NCBI GenBank assembly: GCA_003576695.1
Contig: QOZQ01000013.1
Coordinates: forward strand, 118,593 to 182,592
Length of the DNA stretch: 64,000 nucleotides
Direction of reading: 5' to 3'
From: Taklimakanibacter lacteus
GTDB taxonomy: Bacteria; Pseudomonadota; Alphaproteobacteria; Rhizobiales; Aestuariivirgaceae
The stretch's first letter is position 1. Every line of letters begins with the position of its first letter. A model generated the notes under the pieces. That model saw only the letters and a program-made list of their open reading frames with translations, was not told the DNA's origin and made no database searches. Below, in pieces: positions 9,031-18,213 of this stretch. The translations under genes were made by a program, and so were the position numbers.

Positions 9031-9835
9031 CCGCGGCCAGACGGCACCACGCGCCTTGAGCCTCGCCGCCATTGCGGGTCTTCTCTTCCTGCATGTGCCG
9101 CTGCTGCTGATCTTCCTCTATGCTTTCACCACCGAGGAGAAGAGCTACCAGTTCCCGCCTCCCGGCCTCACGCTCAAATGGTTTGGCGCGGTGTGGGAGC
9201 GCCAGGATATCTGGAACGCGCTCTGGCTCTCGGTGAAAGTCGCGACCATCGCCACCGCGGTGGCCCTGGTGCTCGGCACTTGCGCGGCTGCCGCCGTTTC
9301 ACGTGCCCGGTTCTTTGGCCGCGACTACATCTCGCTGCTCTTCATCCTGCCGATCGCCCTTCCCGGCATCATCACCGGCATCGCGCTACGCTCGGCCTTC
9401 AACATCATGAATTTCGATTTCTCCTTCTGGACGATCGTGCTCGGCCACGCCACCTTCTGCATCGTCGTCGTCTACAACAATGCCCTCGCCCGTTTCCGCC
9501 GCACGTCCGGCAGCCTGATCGAAGCCTCCATGGATCTTGGCGCCGACGGCTTCCAGACTTTCCGCTATGTCGTCCTGCCCAATATCGCCTCCGCTTTGCT
9601 GGCGGGCGGCATGCTGTCCTTCGCGCTTTCCTTCGATGAGGTCATCGTCACCACTTTCACCGCCGGCCAGCAGGCGACGCTGCCGATCTGGATGCTGACC
9701 GAGCTTATCCGCCCACGCCAGCGCCCGGTCACCAATGTGGTGGCGATCTTCGTGATCGCGGTGACCTTCATACCGATCCTCTTCGCCTATTACCTGACCC
9801 GCGACGGCGAGCATGTCGCCGGCGGCGGCAAATAG
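9020..9835 (+). CDS. Polyamine-type ABC permease (PotC-like)
   Basis: Second permease subunit, 271 residues, with about six membrane segments. The EAA loop is [15 protein letters not shown] and the end segment [12 protein letters not shown] is typical of PotC. The ATG start at 9020 lies inside the 3' end of the PotB-like gene. The four genes 5870-9835 have the usual order of binding protein, ATPase, PotB, PotC, so the system looks complete. Confidence 0.93.
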   Translation: MRSDRGQTAPRALSLAAIAGLLFLHVPLLLIFLYAFTTEEKSYQFPPPGLTLKWFGAVWERQDIWNALWLSVKVATIATAVALVLGTCAAAAVSRARFFGRDYISLLFILPIALPGIITGIALRSAFNIMNFDFSFWTIVLGHATFCIVVVYNNALARFRRTSGSLIEASMDLGADGFQTFRYVVLPNIASALLAGGMLSFALSFDEVIVTTFTAGQQATLPIWMLTELIRPRQRPVTNVVAIFVIAVTFIPILFAYYLTRDGEHVAGGGK

Positions 9836-9841
9836 GCCGCG

Positions 9842-10036
9842 ATGACCATCAGGCTGATGATCCTCGCTGTCGCCATCCTGCTGGTATCGCTATCGCTCGG
9901 CCTGAACAGACGGCTCAGGGGAGCGCCGCCCTGGCTGCGCATCCTGCATCATGCCGTCTTCTACGCAGCCCTGGCCTATATGGCGGTGTTCGCGGCGATC
10001 TTCATCGCCCTGCACTTGTTCGGCTATCGCCTCTGA
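9842..10036 (+). CDS. Small two-helix membrane protein, unknown function
   Basis: 64 residues with two hydrophobic helices (about 3-21 and 36-58) separated by a short basic stretch (NRRLRGAPPWLR), so both ends probably face the same side. It starts six bases after the PotC-like gene and is almost certainly co-transcribed. No known domain is recognised. It could be a transporter accessory protein or a general small membrane protein. Its stop codon directly abuts the stop codon of the opposite-strand CoxG-like gene. Confidence 0.7.
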   Translation: MTIRLMILAVAILLVSLSLGLNRRLRGAPPWLRILHHAVFYAALAYMAVFAAIFIALHLFGYRL

Positions 10037-10633
10037 TCAGCGCTTCTTCTTCACGGCCTTCTTTTTCACGGCTTTCTTTGCCGGCTTGGCGGCTTTCTTC
10101 GCTGCCTTCTTCACCGCTTTCTTGACGGCCTTTTTGGCAGCTTTCTTCTTCACCGCGGCGGGCTTCGGCGCCGCCGGTGCCGCTTCCGGCTTCATCGCAC
10201 CGACGATCGCCGCGAATTTCTCGAAGAACTGGGTCGCCATGGAGCGCGCCGTCGAATCGATCAGGCGCGAGCCCAGCATGGCGAGCTTGCCGCCGACCTG
10301 CGCATCGACATCATAGGAGAGCCTGGTGCCGCCCTCGGCATCCGCGAGGCTGACATCGGCCCCGCCGCTGGCGAAGCCGGCGAGCCCGCCCTTGCCCTCG
10401 CCCGAAATGCGGTAGCTGCTGGGCGGATTGAGATTGCTCAGATTCACGACGCCGGTGAAGCCGGCCTTGACGGGCCCGACCTTGGCGACGACCCGCGCTT
10501 CCATCTGCGTATCGGAATGCTTGACGATCGACTCGCAGCCGGGGATGCATTGCTTGAGGATTTGCGGGTCGTTCAGGGCCTTCCACACGGTCTCGCGCGC
10601 CGCCGCGATCATCTCTTCGCCACTCATTTTCAT
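10037..10633 (-). CDS. CoxG/SRPBCC-family protein with Lys/Ala-rich C-terminal tail
   Basis: The N-terminal part (about residues 1-145) is a CO-dehydrogenase subunit G-like START/SRPBCC domain: MSGEEMIAAARETVWKALND, the conserved PGCESI, then VGPVKAGFTG and GKLAMLGSRLID. CoxG relatives bind lipid or quinone and attach oxidoreductases to the membrane. The last roughly 45 residues are a low-complexity run of AAKK/AVKK repeats, like bacterial histone-H1-type tails. The start is supported by AGGAGG six bases upstream. No cox or xanthine-dehydrogenase-type genes are nearby, so the partner enzyme is not in this window. Confidence 0.85.
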   Translation of the reverse strand: MKMSGEEMIAAARETVWKALNDPQILKQCIPGCESIVKHSDTQMEARVVAKVGPVKAGFTGVVNLSNLNPPSSYRISGEGKGGLAGFASGGADVSLADAEGGTRLSYDVDAQVGGKLAMLGSRLIDSTARSMATQFFEKFAAIVGAMKPEAAPAAPKPAAVKKKAAKKAVKKAVKKAAKKAAKPAKKAVKKKAVKKKR

Positions 10634-10666
10634 TGGATGCCTCCTGGGTGATCCGATGGCGCAATT

Positions 10667-11794
10667 TTAGGCGAGATTATCGCCCCGCTTCCACTGTTCC
10701 TTGGTCGCAAGCCGGAAGTCCTCGAACCGGCCGGCCGTAATGGCCTCCCGCATGCCCTGCATGAGAGACTGGTAATAGGCGACATTGGCCCAGGTGAGCA
10801 GCATCATGCCCAGGAGCTCGCCGGCGCGGATCAGGTGATGGAGATAGGCGCGGGAATAGACCGAAAGGGCCGGGCACGGGCTTTCCGGATCGAGCGGGCG
10901 GGGATCATCGGCATGCTTGGCATTGCGCAGATTGATCTTGCCGAAGCGGGTAAAGGCCTGGCCGTGGCGTCCGGAACGGGTCGGCATCACGCAGTCGAAC
11001 ATGTCGATGCCGCGCGCCACCGCTTCGAGAATGTCCTCGGGCGTGCCCACCCCCATCAAATAGCGCGGCCGGTCGACCGGCAGATGGGGCACCGTGCTTT
11101 CGATCGTCTGCAGCATCAGCGCCTGGCCTTCACCGACCGCCAGTCCGCCAATGGCATAGCCCTCGAAGCCGATTTGCCGCAGGCCCTCGGCCGAGATGCG
11201 CCGCAGCCTTTCATTCACCCCGCCCTGGACGATGCCGAAATTGCCGTGCCCCGGCTGCGTCCCGAAGGCCTGGCGCGACCGCTCGGCCCAGCGCAGGGAC
11301 AGCTGCATCGCGCGCTCGGCGTCCTTGTCGGTATGCGGATACATGAGGCATTCATCGAGCTGCATCTGGATATCGGAGCCGAGCAGACGCTGGATCTCCA
11401 TCGAGCGCTCAGGGGTCAGCTCATATTTCCGCCCGTCGATATGCGACTGGAAGACCGCCCCTTTCTCCGAGATCTTGCGCAGCTTGGCGAGCGACATGAT
11501 CTGGAAACCGCCTGAATCGGTGAGGATGGGATGGGGCCAGTTGGCGAATTGGTGCAGGCCCCCGAGCTTCGCCACTTCCTCAGGCCCGGGCCTGAGCATC
11601 AGGTGATAGACATTGCCGAGGATGATGTCGGCGCCGGTCGCCTTGACCTGCTCGGGATAGAGGCCTTTGACGGTGCCGGCGGTGCCGACCGGCATGAAGG
11701 CCGGCGTGCGGATCTCGCCGCGCCCGGTCGAGATCGTACCGCGCCGCGCCGCGCCATCCGTCTTGTGCAGTGTGAATGAAAAGCCCTCGCTCAT
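10667..11794 (-). CDS. tgt: Queuine tRNA-ribosyltransferase
   Basis: 375-residue TIM-barrel enzyme that exchanges guanine 34 for preQ1 in tRNAs with GUN anticodons. The catalytic region [11 protein letters not shown], the base-pocket motifs QGGVN and [10 protein letters not shown], and the second aspartate motif [12 protein letters not shown] are intact. The usual C-terminal zinc site (C-x-C-x2-C plus a later His) is altered: residues 305-310 read SPCPAL and the later His is Ala (LLTWAN), leaving one of four ligands. It overlaps queA by four bases (ATGA), as expected for one operon of queuosine synthesis. Confidence 0.95.
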   Translation of the reverse strand: MSEGFSFTLHKTDGAARRGTISTGRGEIRTPAFMPVGTAGTVKGLYPEQVKATGADIILGNVYHLMLRPGPEEVAKLGGLHQFANWPHPILTDSGGFQIMSLAKLRKISEKGAVFQSHIDGRKYELTPERSMEIQRLLGSDIQMQLDECLMYPHTDKDAERAMQLSLRWAERSRQAFGTQPGHGNFGIVQGGVNERLRRISAEGLRQIGFEGYAIGGLAVGEGQALMLQTIESTVPHLPVDRPRYLMGVGTPEDILEAVARGIDMFDCVMPTRSGRHGQAFTRFGKINLRNAKHADDPRPLDPESPCPALSVYSRAYLHHLIRAGELLGMMLLTWANVAYYQSLMQGMREAITAGRFEDFRLATKEQWKRGDNLA

Positions 11795-12864
11795 GGCGCC
11801 GCAGGGAATAGCAGGCTGGCATCGCCATAGGAATAGAACCGATAGTCATGGGCGATCGCATGGGCATAGGCCGCCTTCATCCGCTCGAGGCCGGCGAAGC
11901 CGGAGACCAGCATGAACAGCGTCGAGCGCGGCAAGTGGAAATTGGTGATAAGAAGATCGGCGACCCGAAAACGGTAGCCCGGCGTGATGAAGATATCGGT
12001 CGACCCGGAGAAAGGCCGGAGCTCGCCCGATCGGGCGGCGCTTTCGAGGAGCCGGAGCGAGGTCGTGCCGACCGGGACGATCCGCTGTCCCCTGGCTTTG
12101 GCCGCTTTCAGCCGCTCGACCACATCCTCAGGCACCTCGCCCCATTCCGAATGCATCTTGTGGTCTTGCGTGTCTTCCGCTTTCACCGGCAGGAAGGTGC
12201 CCGCCCCGACATGCAAGGTTACGAATTCCCTTTGTATCCCAGCATCTTGCAGTGACTTCATCAGATCGTCGGTGAAGTGGAGGCCGGCCGTTGGCGCCGC
12301 CACCGCGCCCTCCTCCTCGGCATAGATCGTCTGGTAGTCCTGCCGGTCCCGGTCGTCGGTGTCGCGTTTGCCGGCGATGTAGGGCGGCAGCGGCATGTCA
12401 CCCAAGGTGGCGATGGCTTCATCGAGCGTCGGTCCGAAGAAATCGAAAGCCAGCGTGATCTCGCCGCCCTCGCCCTTCTCCTCGACAGTCGCATCGAGCG
12501 TGCCGAGCAGGCATACGCGGCCTTCGGCGCCGAAGCGGATACGGTCACCCGCCTGGAGGCGCTTGCCCGGCTTGGCGAAGGCCTTCCAGCGCGAGCCGTC
12601 GATGCGCTGATGCAGGAGAGCCTCGATGTGCGGCGTGGCGTCGCCGCGCCCGATGCGATTTCCATGCAGGGACGCGGGAATGACCTTCGTCTTGTTGAAG
12701 ACCAGGACATCGCCGGCCCGCAGCAGTGAGGGAAGATCCCGGACTATGCGGTCGGCAAGATCATGGGGACGCACGACCAGGAGCTTGGCGGCGTCGCGCG
12801 GGCTGGCGGGCCTGAGCGCGATGCGCTCATCCGGCAGGTCGAAATCGAAGTCGGCGACGCGCAT
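11791..12864 (-). CDS. queA: S-adenosylmethionine:tRNA ribosyltransferase-isomerase
   Basis: 357-residue QueA, which transfers and isomerises the ribosyl part of SAM onto preQ1-tRNA to make epoxyqueuosine. Conserved stretches include [45 protein letters not shown] and [20 protein letters not shown]. It is followed by tgt with a four-base overlap. A gap of nine bases separates it from the small exported-protein gene upstream, so both may share a transcript. Confidence 0.96.
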   Translation of the reverse strand: MRVADFDFDLPDERIALRPASPRDAAKLLVVRPHDLADRIVRDLPSLLRAGDVLVFNKTKVIPASLHGNRIGRGDATPHIEALLHQRIDGSRWKAFAKPGKRLQAGDRIRFGAEGRVCLLGTLDATVEEKGEGGEITLAFDFFGPTLDEAIATLGDMPLPPYIAGKRDTDDRDRQDYQTIYAEEEGAVAAPTAGLHFTDDLMKSLQDAGIQREFVTLHVGAGTFLPVKAEDTQDHKMHSEWGEVPEDVVERLKAAKARGQRIVPVGTTSLRLLESAARSGELRPFSGSTDIFITPGYRFRVADLLITNFHLPRSTLFMLVSGFAGLERMKAAYAHAIAHDYRFYSYGDASLLFPAAP

Positions 12865-12873
12865 GGCGCTCGG

Positions 12874-13278
12874 CTATTCGCCGCCACAGATCACCGGCCA
12901 GGCGCCGACCCCGACGATGTGGAGTGTGCCGGCGGCTATGGGCTCCTGGCCATATTCATGGGCCCGGGTCACCCGGAGCTTCGCGATGATCTGCTCGGCA
13001 TTGTCGTCGGCGATGTCGATCTGCAGGACGTCATCGTCCGAGAAGGCCTGGGCGACGAGGATGCCGATCTGGCTACCCTCTGGCTTCGTCGCCCAGCTCT
13101 TGCCATTGGCGTCCATGGTAAGGCTCAAGGGACTGAGCCCCGGCGTCGTGCCGACCACAAAGCCCATGGCCGCTTTCTCATCCGCGGAGCTGCAGATGAT
13201 GTTTTCCGTCGCCAGCGCCTTGCCGGCACAGAGCATCGTGGCGAAAAGCAGCAATCCGAACTTTCCGATCGGCACCAT
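12874..13278 (-). CDS. Small exported protein, unknown function
   Basis: 134 residues with a signal peptide (MVPIGKFGLLLFATMLCAG ... ALA), then a mature domain with one cysteine near each end (about 29 and 131) that could form a disulphide. No domain was recognised. It sits between ppiB and queA with six- and nine-base gaps, so it is probably part of the same operon. Similar small secreted genes lie near the cyclophilins of related bacteria as far as I recall, but a function cannot be given. Confidence 0.75.
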   Translation of the reverse strand: MVPIGKFGLLLFATMLCAGKALATENIICSSADEKAAMGFVVGTTPGLSPLSLTMDANGKSWATKPEGSQIGILVAQAFSDDDVLQIDIADDNAEQIIAKLRVTRAHEYGQEPIAAGTLHIVGVGAWPVICGGE

Positions 13279-13284
13279 TCTGGT

Positions 13285-13758
13285 TCAGCCCTTTGCGTCG
13301 GCGGCGACCTGCATCTTGACGATCTTGTCGGGGTCGCGCACCGGCTCGCCGCGCTTCAGCTGGTCGACGAACTCCATGCCGGATGTCACCTTGCCCCACA
13401 CAGTATACTGCTTGTCGAGGAAGGTCGCGTCGTCGAAGCAGATGAAGAACTGGCTGTTGGCCGAATCCGGGTTGGACGAGCGCGCCATCGAGCACACGCC
13501 GCGCACATGCGGTTCCTTGGAGAACTCGGCCTTCAGATTGGGCTTCTTCGAGCCGCCCATGCCGCTGCCGGTCGGATCGCCGCCCTGCGCCATGAAGCCT
13601 TCGATCACACGATGGAAGACGACATTGTCATAGAAGCCTTCGCGCGCCAGCTCCTTGATGCGCGCCACATGATTGGGCGCAAGATCGGGCCTCAGCTGGA
13701 TGACCACCCTGCCCTTGGCGAGGTCCATATAGAGAGTGTTTTCGAGATCGGTAGCCAT
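13285..13758 (-). CDS. ppiB: Peptidyl-prolyl cis-trans isomerase, cyclophilin type (cytoplasmic)
   Basis: 157-residue cyclophilin without a signal peptide, catalysing proline isomerisation during folding. The active-site segment VVFHRVIEGFMAQGGDPTG contains the catalytic Arg, and GSKKPNLKAEF, MARSSNPDSANSQFFI complete the fold. Its ATG overlaps the stop of the upstream periplasmic cyclophilin gene by one base (TAATG), so the two are coupled. The neighbouring paralogue is the exported version. Confidence 0.93.
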   Translation of the reverse strand: MATDLENTLYMDLAKGRVVIQLRPDLAPNHVARIKELAREGFYDNVVFHRVIEGFMAQGGDPTGSGMGGSKKPNLKAEFSKEPHVRGVCSMARSSNPDSANSQFFICFDDATFLDKQYTVWGKVTSGMEFVDQLKRGEPVRDPDKIVKMQVAADAKG

Positions 13759-14300
13759 TATTGAACATCCTTCAAGATTCTGACGGAAACCATTTTGCTG
13801 GGATTGGCCGGCGGCTCGCCCTTGGCGATCTTGTCGACGCAGTCCATGCCGGAAGCGACGCCGCCGAACACCGTATACTGGCCGTCGAGGAAGCCGCCAT
13901 CGGCGAACATGATGAAGAACTGCGAATTGGCCGAATCCGGGCTCTGGGCGCGCGCCATGCCGAGCGTGCCACGGTCGAAATGCGCCTTGCTGAACTCGGC
14001 CGGCAGATCGGGCTCGTTCGATCCGCCCATGCCGGTACCGGTTGGATCGCCGGTCTGCGCCATGAAGCCGTCGATGACGCGGTGGAAGATGACGCCGTCA
14101 TAGAACTTCTCGCGCGCCAGCTTCTTGATCCGCGCCACATGCTTGGGCGCCAGATCGGGCCTGAGGCCGATGGTGATCTTGCACTTTTCGGAGGTGGTGA
14201 TCACCAGCGTGTTTTCCGGATCGAGGGTCTGCGCGGCGAGCGGCAAGGTGCTTGCCGCCACGGCGCCGATGAGGCCGATCAGGCCCAGTCTGAATTTCAT
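13758..14300 (-). CDS. Peptidyl-prolyl cis-trans isomerase, cyclophilin type (periplasmic)
   Basis: 180-residue cyclophilin with an N-terminal signal peptide (MKFRLGLIGLIGAVAAS ... LAAQ). The active-site motif is VIFHRVIDGFMAQTGDPTG and the later part MARAQSPDSANSQFFIMF. It is a tandem paralogue of the cytoplasmic ppiB that follows it, with the pair covering both compartments. It lies 35 bases downstream of coaD. Confidence 0.92.
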   Translation of the reverse strand: MKFRLGLIGLIGAVAASTLPLAAQTLDPENTLVITTSEKCKITIGLRPDLAPKHVARIKKLAREKFYDGVIFHRVIDGFMAQTGDPTGTGMGGSNEPDLPAEFSKAHFDRGTLGMARAQSPDSANSQFFIMFADGGFLDGQYTVFGGVASGMDCVDKIAKGEPPANPSKMVSVRILKDVQ

Positions 14301-14335
14301 TCGTGTCTCCTTGCGTTGAGGAACGGTTTTCCCGA

Positions 14336-14851
14336 TCAGGCCGGCTTTTTCAGGGCAGTCTTCACAGCCGCCAGAGCTTCCTTCGGGATAAATAAAGTGA
14401 CGTCGCCGCCCATGGCGGCGATCTGCTTGACCAGAGATGAGGCGATCATCCGCGTCGCCGGGCTCGCGGCCAGGAAGACCGTTTCGATGTCGGGCGCCAT
14501 GGCCCCGTTCATCTGGCCCATCTGGACCTCGTAATCGAAGTCGGATGCATCGCGCAGGCCGCGGATAAGGAGCCCGGCGCCGGCGCGCCGTGCCGCATCG
14601 ACGGCCAGATCATCGAAGGTCGCGACCGCGATCTTGACCCCGGTGTGCTGCGCGATCGGGGCAACCACCGTCTCGAGCAGCTTGATGCGCGTCTCGGCAT
14701 CGATCAGGGCTTTCTTGCCATGATGGGTGCCTACCCCCAATACGAGCTTGTCCACAAGCCTGGCCGCCCTCGCAATGATGTCGAGATGGCCATAGGTGAC
14801 GGGGTCGAAACTGCCGGGATAGAAGCCTGTTCGCGCCATGGCGGAAGCCAT
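14336..14851 (-). CDS. coaD: Pantetheine-phosphate adenylyltransferase
   Basis: Fourth step of coenzyme A synthesis, ATP plus 4'-phosphopantetheine to dephospho-CoA. The nucleotidyltransferase motifs are TGFYPGSFDPVTYGHLDI (containing the TxGH-like motif) and the C-terminal ISSL-type segment IASSLVKQIA. RGLRDASDFDYE is the phosphopantetheine pocket. An open frame extends upstream, but family length favours a start at 14851 (AGGAG 12 bases before) or 14839. The gene is divergent from the VOC gene at 14925. Confidence 0.95.
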   Translation of the reverse strand: MASAMARTGFYPGSFDPVTYGHLDIIARAARLVDKLVLGVGTHHGKKALIDAETRIKLLETVVAPIAQHTGVKIAVATFDDLAVDAARRAGAGLLIRGLRDASDFDYEVQMGQMNGAMAPDIETVFLAASPATRMIASSLVKQIAAMGGDVTLFIPKEALAAVKTALKKPA

Positions 14852-14924
14852 AGCCCGATCGCGCTCCTGCCGCAACCTGTCAGCGGCGCCGGGTAAGCTC
14901 TGCCCCACAAGAGGAGGAATCATC

Positions 14925-15347
14925 ATGGCCAGCGACAATCCCTCAATCATTTCGCATGTTTCGGTCGGAACCAACCGCTACACGGAGGCCCGTGCTTTCT
15001 ACGAGAAAGTGCTGGCCACGCTCGGCTGCCGGATCATCATGGAGCATCCGGGCGCCACCGCTTTCGGCAAGCAGTTTCCCGAATTCTGGGTCCAGGAGCC
15101 GCATGACGGCAAGAAGGCCGCCACCGGCAATGGCATCCATTTCGGCTTCATGGCGGGCTCGAAGGCCGAGGTCGATACCTTCCACAAGGCGGCGATTGCC
15201 GCGGGCGGCAGCGATGACGGCAAGCCGGGGGGCCGCGCCGATTATGGTGAGCCCTATTACGGCTGCTTCATCCGCGACCTCGACGGCCACAAGATCGAGG
15301 CCGCCTTCTGGGACGAGGACCTCGCGAAGAAGCTGGGTATGGGCTGA
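14925..15347 (+). CDS. VOC (glyoxalase/dioxygenase) superfamily protein
   Basis: 140 residues with the paired beta-alpha-beta-beta-beta layout of the vicinal oxygen chelate fold: an opening ISHVSVGTNRYTEARAFYEKVL and a closing CFIRDLDGHKIEAAFWDE. Candidate metal ligands are the His of ISHVSVG, the His of GNGIHFGF and the Glu of KIEAAF. The start at 14925 is backed by AGGAGG; an upstream in-frame start has no ribosome-binding site and would run into coaD. The reaction is unknown. Confidence 0.88.
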   Translation: MASDNPSIISHVSVGTNRYTEARAFYEKVLATLGCRIIMEHPGATAFGKQFPEFWVQEPHDGKKAATGNGIHFGFMAGSKAEVDTFHKAAIAAGGSDDGKPGGRADYGEPYYGCFIRDLDGHKIEAAFWDEDLAKKLGMG

Positions 15348-15350
15348 CCG

Positions 15351-17195
15351 CTATTCCGGAACCTGGCGGACGGCGCCCTTGGCGGCGCTGGTCGCCATGG
15401 CCGCATACGCGCGGAGTGCTGTAGTCACTTTGCGATTGCGCTTTTCGACCGGCTTCCAGGCCGTTGCACCGCGCGCTTCCATCGCGGCGCGGCGGCGCGC
15501 GATCTCGGCTTCCGGCACCGACAGATTGAGCGTGCGCTTGGGGATATCGATCTCGATCGGGTCACCGGTCTCGACCAGCCCGATGAGCCCGCCTTCCGCC
15601 GCCTCGGGCGAGGCATGGCCGATCGAGAGGCCGGACGTGCCGCCGGAGAAACGTCCATCGGTGATGAGCGCGCAGGCTTTGCCGAGGCCCTTCGATTTGA
15701 GATAGCTTGTGGGATAGAGCATCTCCTGCATGCCGGGTCCGCCGCGCGGCCCCTCATAGCGGATGACGACGACATCGCCGGCCTTGACCTTGCCGGTGAG
15801 GATGCCGCTCACCGCCGCATCCTGGCTTTCGAACACCACCGCCGGGCCTGAAAAGACGAGAATGCCGGCATCGACGCCCGCCGTCTTCACGATGGCGCCC
15901 TGCTCGGCGAGATTGCCATAGAGCACCGCGAGGCCGCCATCCTTGGAGAAGGCATGCTCGGCCGAGCGGATCACGCCCTTCTCACGGTCGAGATCGAGTG
16001 AGTCATAGCGCCGCTCCTGGCTGAAGGCGACCTGGGTCGGCACACCACCGGGCGCCGCCCGGTAGAAATCGCTGACCTTGGCGCTCTTGGTGCGCACCAC
16101 GTCCCATTGCTCGAGTGCCGCGCCCAATGTCTGCGCATGAACCGACCCGACCGATATGTCGAGAAGGCCGGCGCGGTCGAGCTCGCCCAGGATCGCCATG
16201 ATGCCGCCGGCGCGATGCACATCTTCCATATGCACATCCGATTTCGACGGCGCCACCTTGCACAACACCGGCACGCGCCGCGACAGCCGGTCGATATCGG
16301 CCATGGTGAAGTCCATTTCCGCCTCATGCGCGGCGGCCAGGAGATGCAGCACCGTATTGGTCGACCCGCCCATGGCGATATCGAGCGTCATGGCGTTTTC
16401 GAAGGCGCCGAAGCTTGCGATCGAGCGCGGCAGGACGCTGGCATCGTCCTGCTCGTAATAGCGCCGCGCCAGGTCGACGACGAGATGGCCGGCCTCGATG
16501 AAGAGGCGGCGCCGGTCGGCATGGGTGGCGAGCGTCGAACCATTGCCGGGGAGCGACAAGCCCAATGCCTCGGTGAGGCAGTTCATCGAATTGGCGGTGA
16601 ACATGCCCGAGCATGACCCGCAAGTGGGACAGGCCGAGCGTTCGATGACCTTCATGTCCTGCTCGGAGACTTTTTCATCGGCCGCCGCCACCATCGCATC
16701 GACGAGGTCGAGCGCCACTTCCTTGCCCTTGAGCACCACCTTGCCGGCTTCCATCGGCCCACCCGAGACGAAGACGACGGGGATGTTGAGGCGCAGCGCC
16801 GCCATCAGCATGCCGGGGGTGATCTTGTCGCAATTGGAGATGCACACCATGGCATCGGCGCAATGCGCATTGACCATGTATTCGACCGAGTCCGCGATGA
16901 GCTCGCGCGACGGCAGCGAATAGAGCATGCCGTCATGGCCCATGGCGATGCCGTCATCGACGGCGATGGTGTTGAACTCCTTGGCGACGCCGCCCGCCGC
17001 CTCGATCTCGCGCGCCACCAGCTGGCCGAGGTCCTTGAGATGCACATGGCCCGGCACGAACTGGGTGAAGGAATTGACCACCGCGATGATCGGCTTGCCG
17101 AAATCGCTGTCCTTCATGCCGGTGGCGCGCCACAGGCCGCGGGCGCCGGCCATGTTGCGGCCATGGGTGGTGGTGCGGGAACGATAGCTCGGCAT
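15351..17195 (-). CDS. ilvD: Dihydroxy-acid dehydratase
   Basis: 614-residue Fe-S enzyme of branched-chain amino-acid synthesis, converting dihydroxy-isovalerate and dihydroxy-methylvalerate to keto acids. Cluster cysteines lie in [12 protein letters not shown] and [18 protein letters not shown]; the [16 protein letters not shown] segment ([20 protein letters not shown]) and the C-terminal [15 protein letters not shown] are also intact. Its stop is three bases from the stop of the convergent VOC gene, with no room for a separate terminator. It is a stand-alone gene; other ilv genes are not in view. Confidence 0.97.
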   Translation of the reverse strand: MPSYRSRTTTHGRNMAGARGLWRATGMKDSDFGKPIIAVVNSFTQFVPGHVHLKDLGQLVAREIEAAGGVAKEFNTIAVDDGIAMGHDGMLYSLPSRELIADSVEYMVNAHCADAMVCISNCDKITPGMLMAALRLNIPVVFVSGGPMEAGKVVLKGKEVALDLVDAMVAAADEKVSEQDMKVIERSACPTCGSCSGMFTANSMNCLTEALGLSLPGNGSTLATHADRRRLFIEAGHLVVDLARRYYEQDDASVLPRSIASFGAFENAMTLDIAMGGSTNTVLHLLAAAHEAEMDFTMADIDRLSRRVPVLCKVAPSKSDVHMEDVHRAGGIMAILGELDRAGLLDISVGSVHAQTLGAALEQWDVVRTKSAKVSDFYRAAPGGVPTQVAFSQERRYDSLDLDREKGVIRSAEHAFSKDGGLAVLYGNLAEQGAIVKTAGVDAGILVFSGPAVVFESQDAAVSGILTGKVKAGDVVVIRYEGPRGGPGMQEMLYPTSYLKSKGLGKACALITDGRFSGGTSGLSIGHASPEAAEGGLIGLVETGDPIEIDIPKRTLNLSVPEAEIARRRAAMEARGATAWKPVEKRNRKVTTALRAYAAMATSAAKGAVRQVPE

Positions 17196-17285
17196 GATGC
17201 AACGCTTTCCTTGGGATGCCGGGTTTACGTGACGGCTGGCCGGCCCCCTGTCAACCGTCCAGTTTACATGGCTAGCTTGCGCAAA

Positions 17286-17894
17286 TCAGCGCCCGCGCAG
17301 CGCCAGCCAGACGCCGCCGCCGATGAGGCAGAGGCCGCTCGACACCTCGACGAAACGCACCCGGCTGTGCGACAGCCACGACCCGGCATTGCCGGCCGCG
17401 AAGGCATAGAGGCTGTCGAACACCGTGGCGATGATCATGAAGGTCAAGCCCAGCAGGATGAGCTGGTTCAGATAGTCGCCATTGGGTGAGATGAATTGCG
17501 GGATGAGGGCGCCGAAGACCAGCAGCACCTTGGGATTGGACAGGATGACCATGAAGCCCTGCAGGAAGAACCCGCCTTTGGGCGGCGTGGCGGCGGCGGC
17601 AAGCAGCTCGCCCTTGGAGCGCACCAGCTTGATGCCGAGCCAGATCAGATAGGCCGCGCCCGCGATGCGCACGACATCGAACCACACGCCCATCAAGGTG
17701 ATGGCGGATGCAAGGCCCAGTATGGCGATCACCATCCACACCACAAGGCCCGCCTGCGTGCCGGCCACATTGAGAAGCCCGGCGCGCTGGCCGTATTTGA
17801 GGCTGTTGGCGATGACGACCGTGACGGTCGGGCCCGGCACGATGACGATGGCGACGGCGGCGAGGCAAAAGGCGATATAGGCTTCGAGGGTCAT
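17286..17894 (-). CDS. LysE-family amino-acid exporter, copy A
   Basis: 202-residue inner-membrane protein of the LysE/RhtB translocator family, which exports amino acids or related metabolites. It has about six hydrophobic segments and the family signature IVIVPGPTVTVVIANSLKYG near residue 20. The start at 17894 (MTLEAYIAF) is the family start; the open frame upstream runs through the riboswitch region and is not coding. The gene is divergent from the bluB riboswitch. Confidence 0.92.
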   Translation of the reverse strand: MTLEAYIAFCLAAVAIVIVPGPTVTVVIANSLKYGQRAGLLNVAGTQAGLVVWMVIAILGLASAITLMGVWFDVVRIAGAAYLIWLGIKLVRSKGELLAAAATPPKGGFFLQGFMVILSNPKVLLVFGALIPQFISPNGDYLNQLILLGLTFMIIATVFDSLYAFAAGNAGSWLSHSRVRFVEVSSGLCLIGGGVWLALRGR

Positions 17895-17995
17895 GGCGGG
17901 TCTCCTACGTTCGGAGAGGAAGCAAGCCATGGGCGTGAACGCAATTGCAAGGGGAATCTGGACAGGGGGCTCCCCCTCCCCTAAATCTCCACCCA

Positions 17996-18158
17996 CTGCC
18001 TGGTGCTCCCGCAAGCCTGCGGGAGAGAATCGGAAACACGGTGCAACACCGTGGCGTGCCCAACGCTGTAAGGGGGATTCTTTCGGCAACCAGCCACTGG
18101 TCATACCGGGAAGGCGCTGAAAGGAGACGAACCCGAGCCAGAAGACCGGCCCGGCAGG
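17996..18158 (+). promoter_or_regulatory. Cobalamin (B12) riboswitch upstream of bluB
   Basis: The stretch has the parts of an adenosylcobalamin riboswitch in order: closing stem CTGCC (17996-18000) with GGCAG (18153-18157), GGTGCTCCCGCAAG, GAATCGGAAACACGGTGC, the B12-box-like GCCACTGG, GGGAAGGC, and GAGCCAGAAGACCGGCC. It ends 55 bases before the bluB start. In this class, B12 binding represses expression of synthesis or uptake genes. BluB makes the lower ligand of B12, so feedback control fits well. Confidence 0.9.
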
Positions 18159-18213
18159 AAGGTCCAACGCATGGTCAAGCGGTGGACAGCGATGCAGCGC
18201 AAGGGGACACGCG

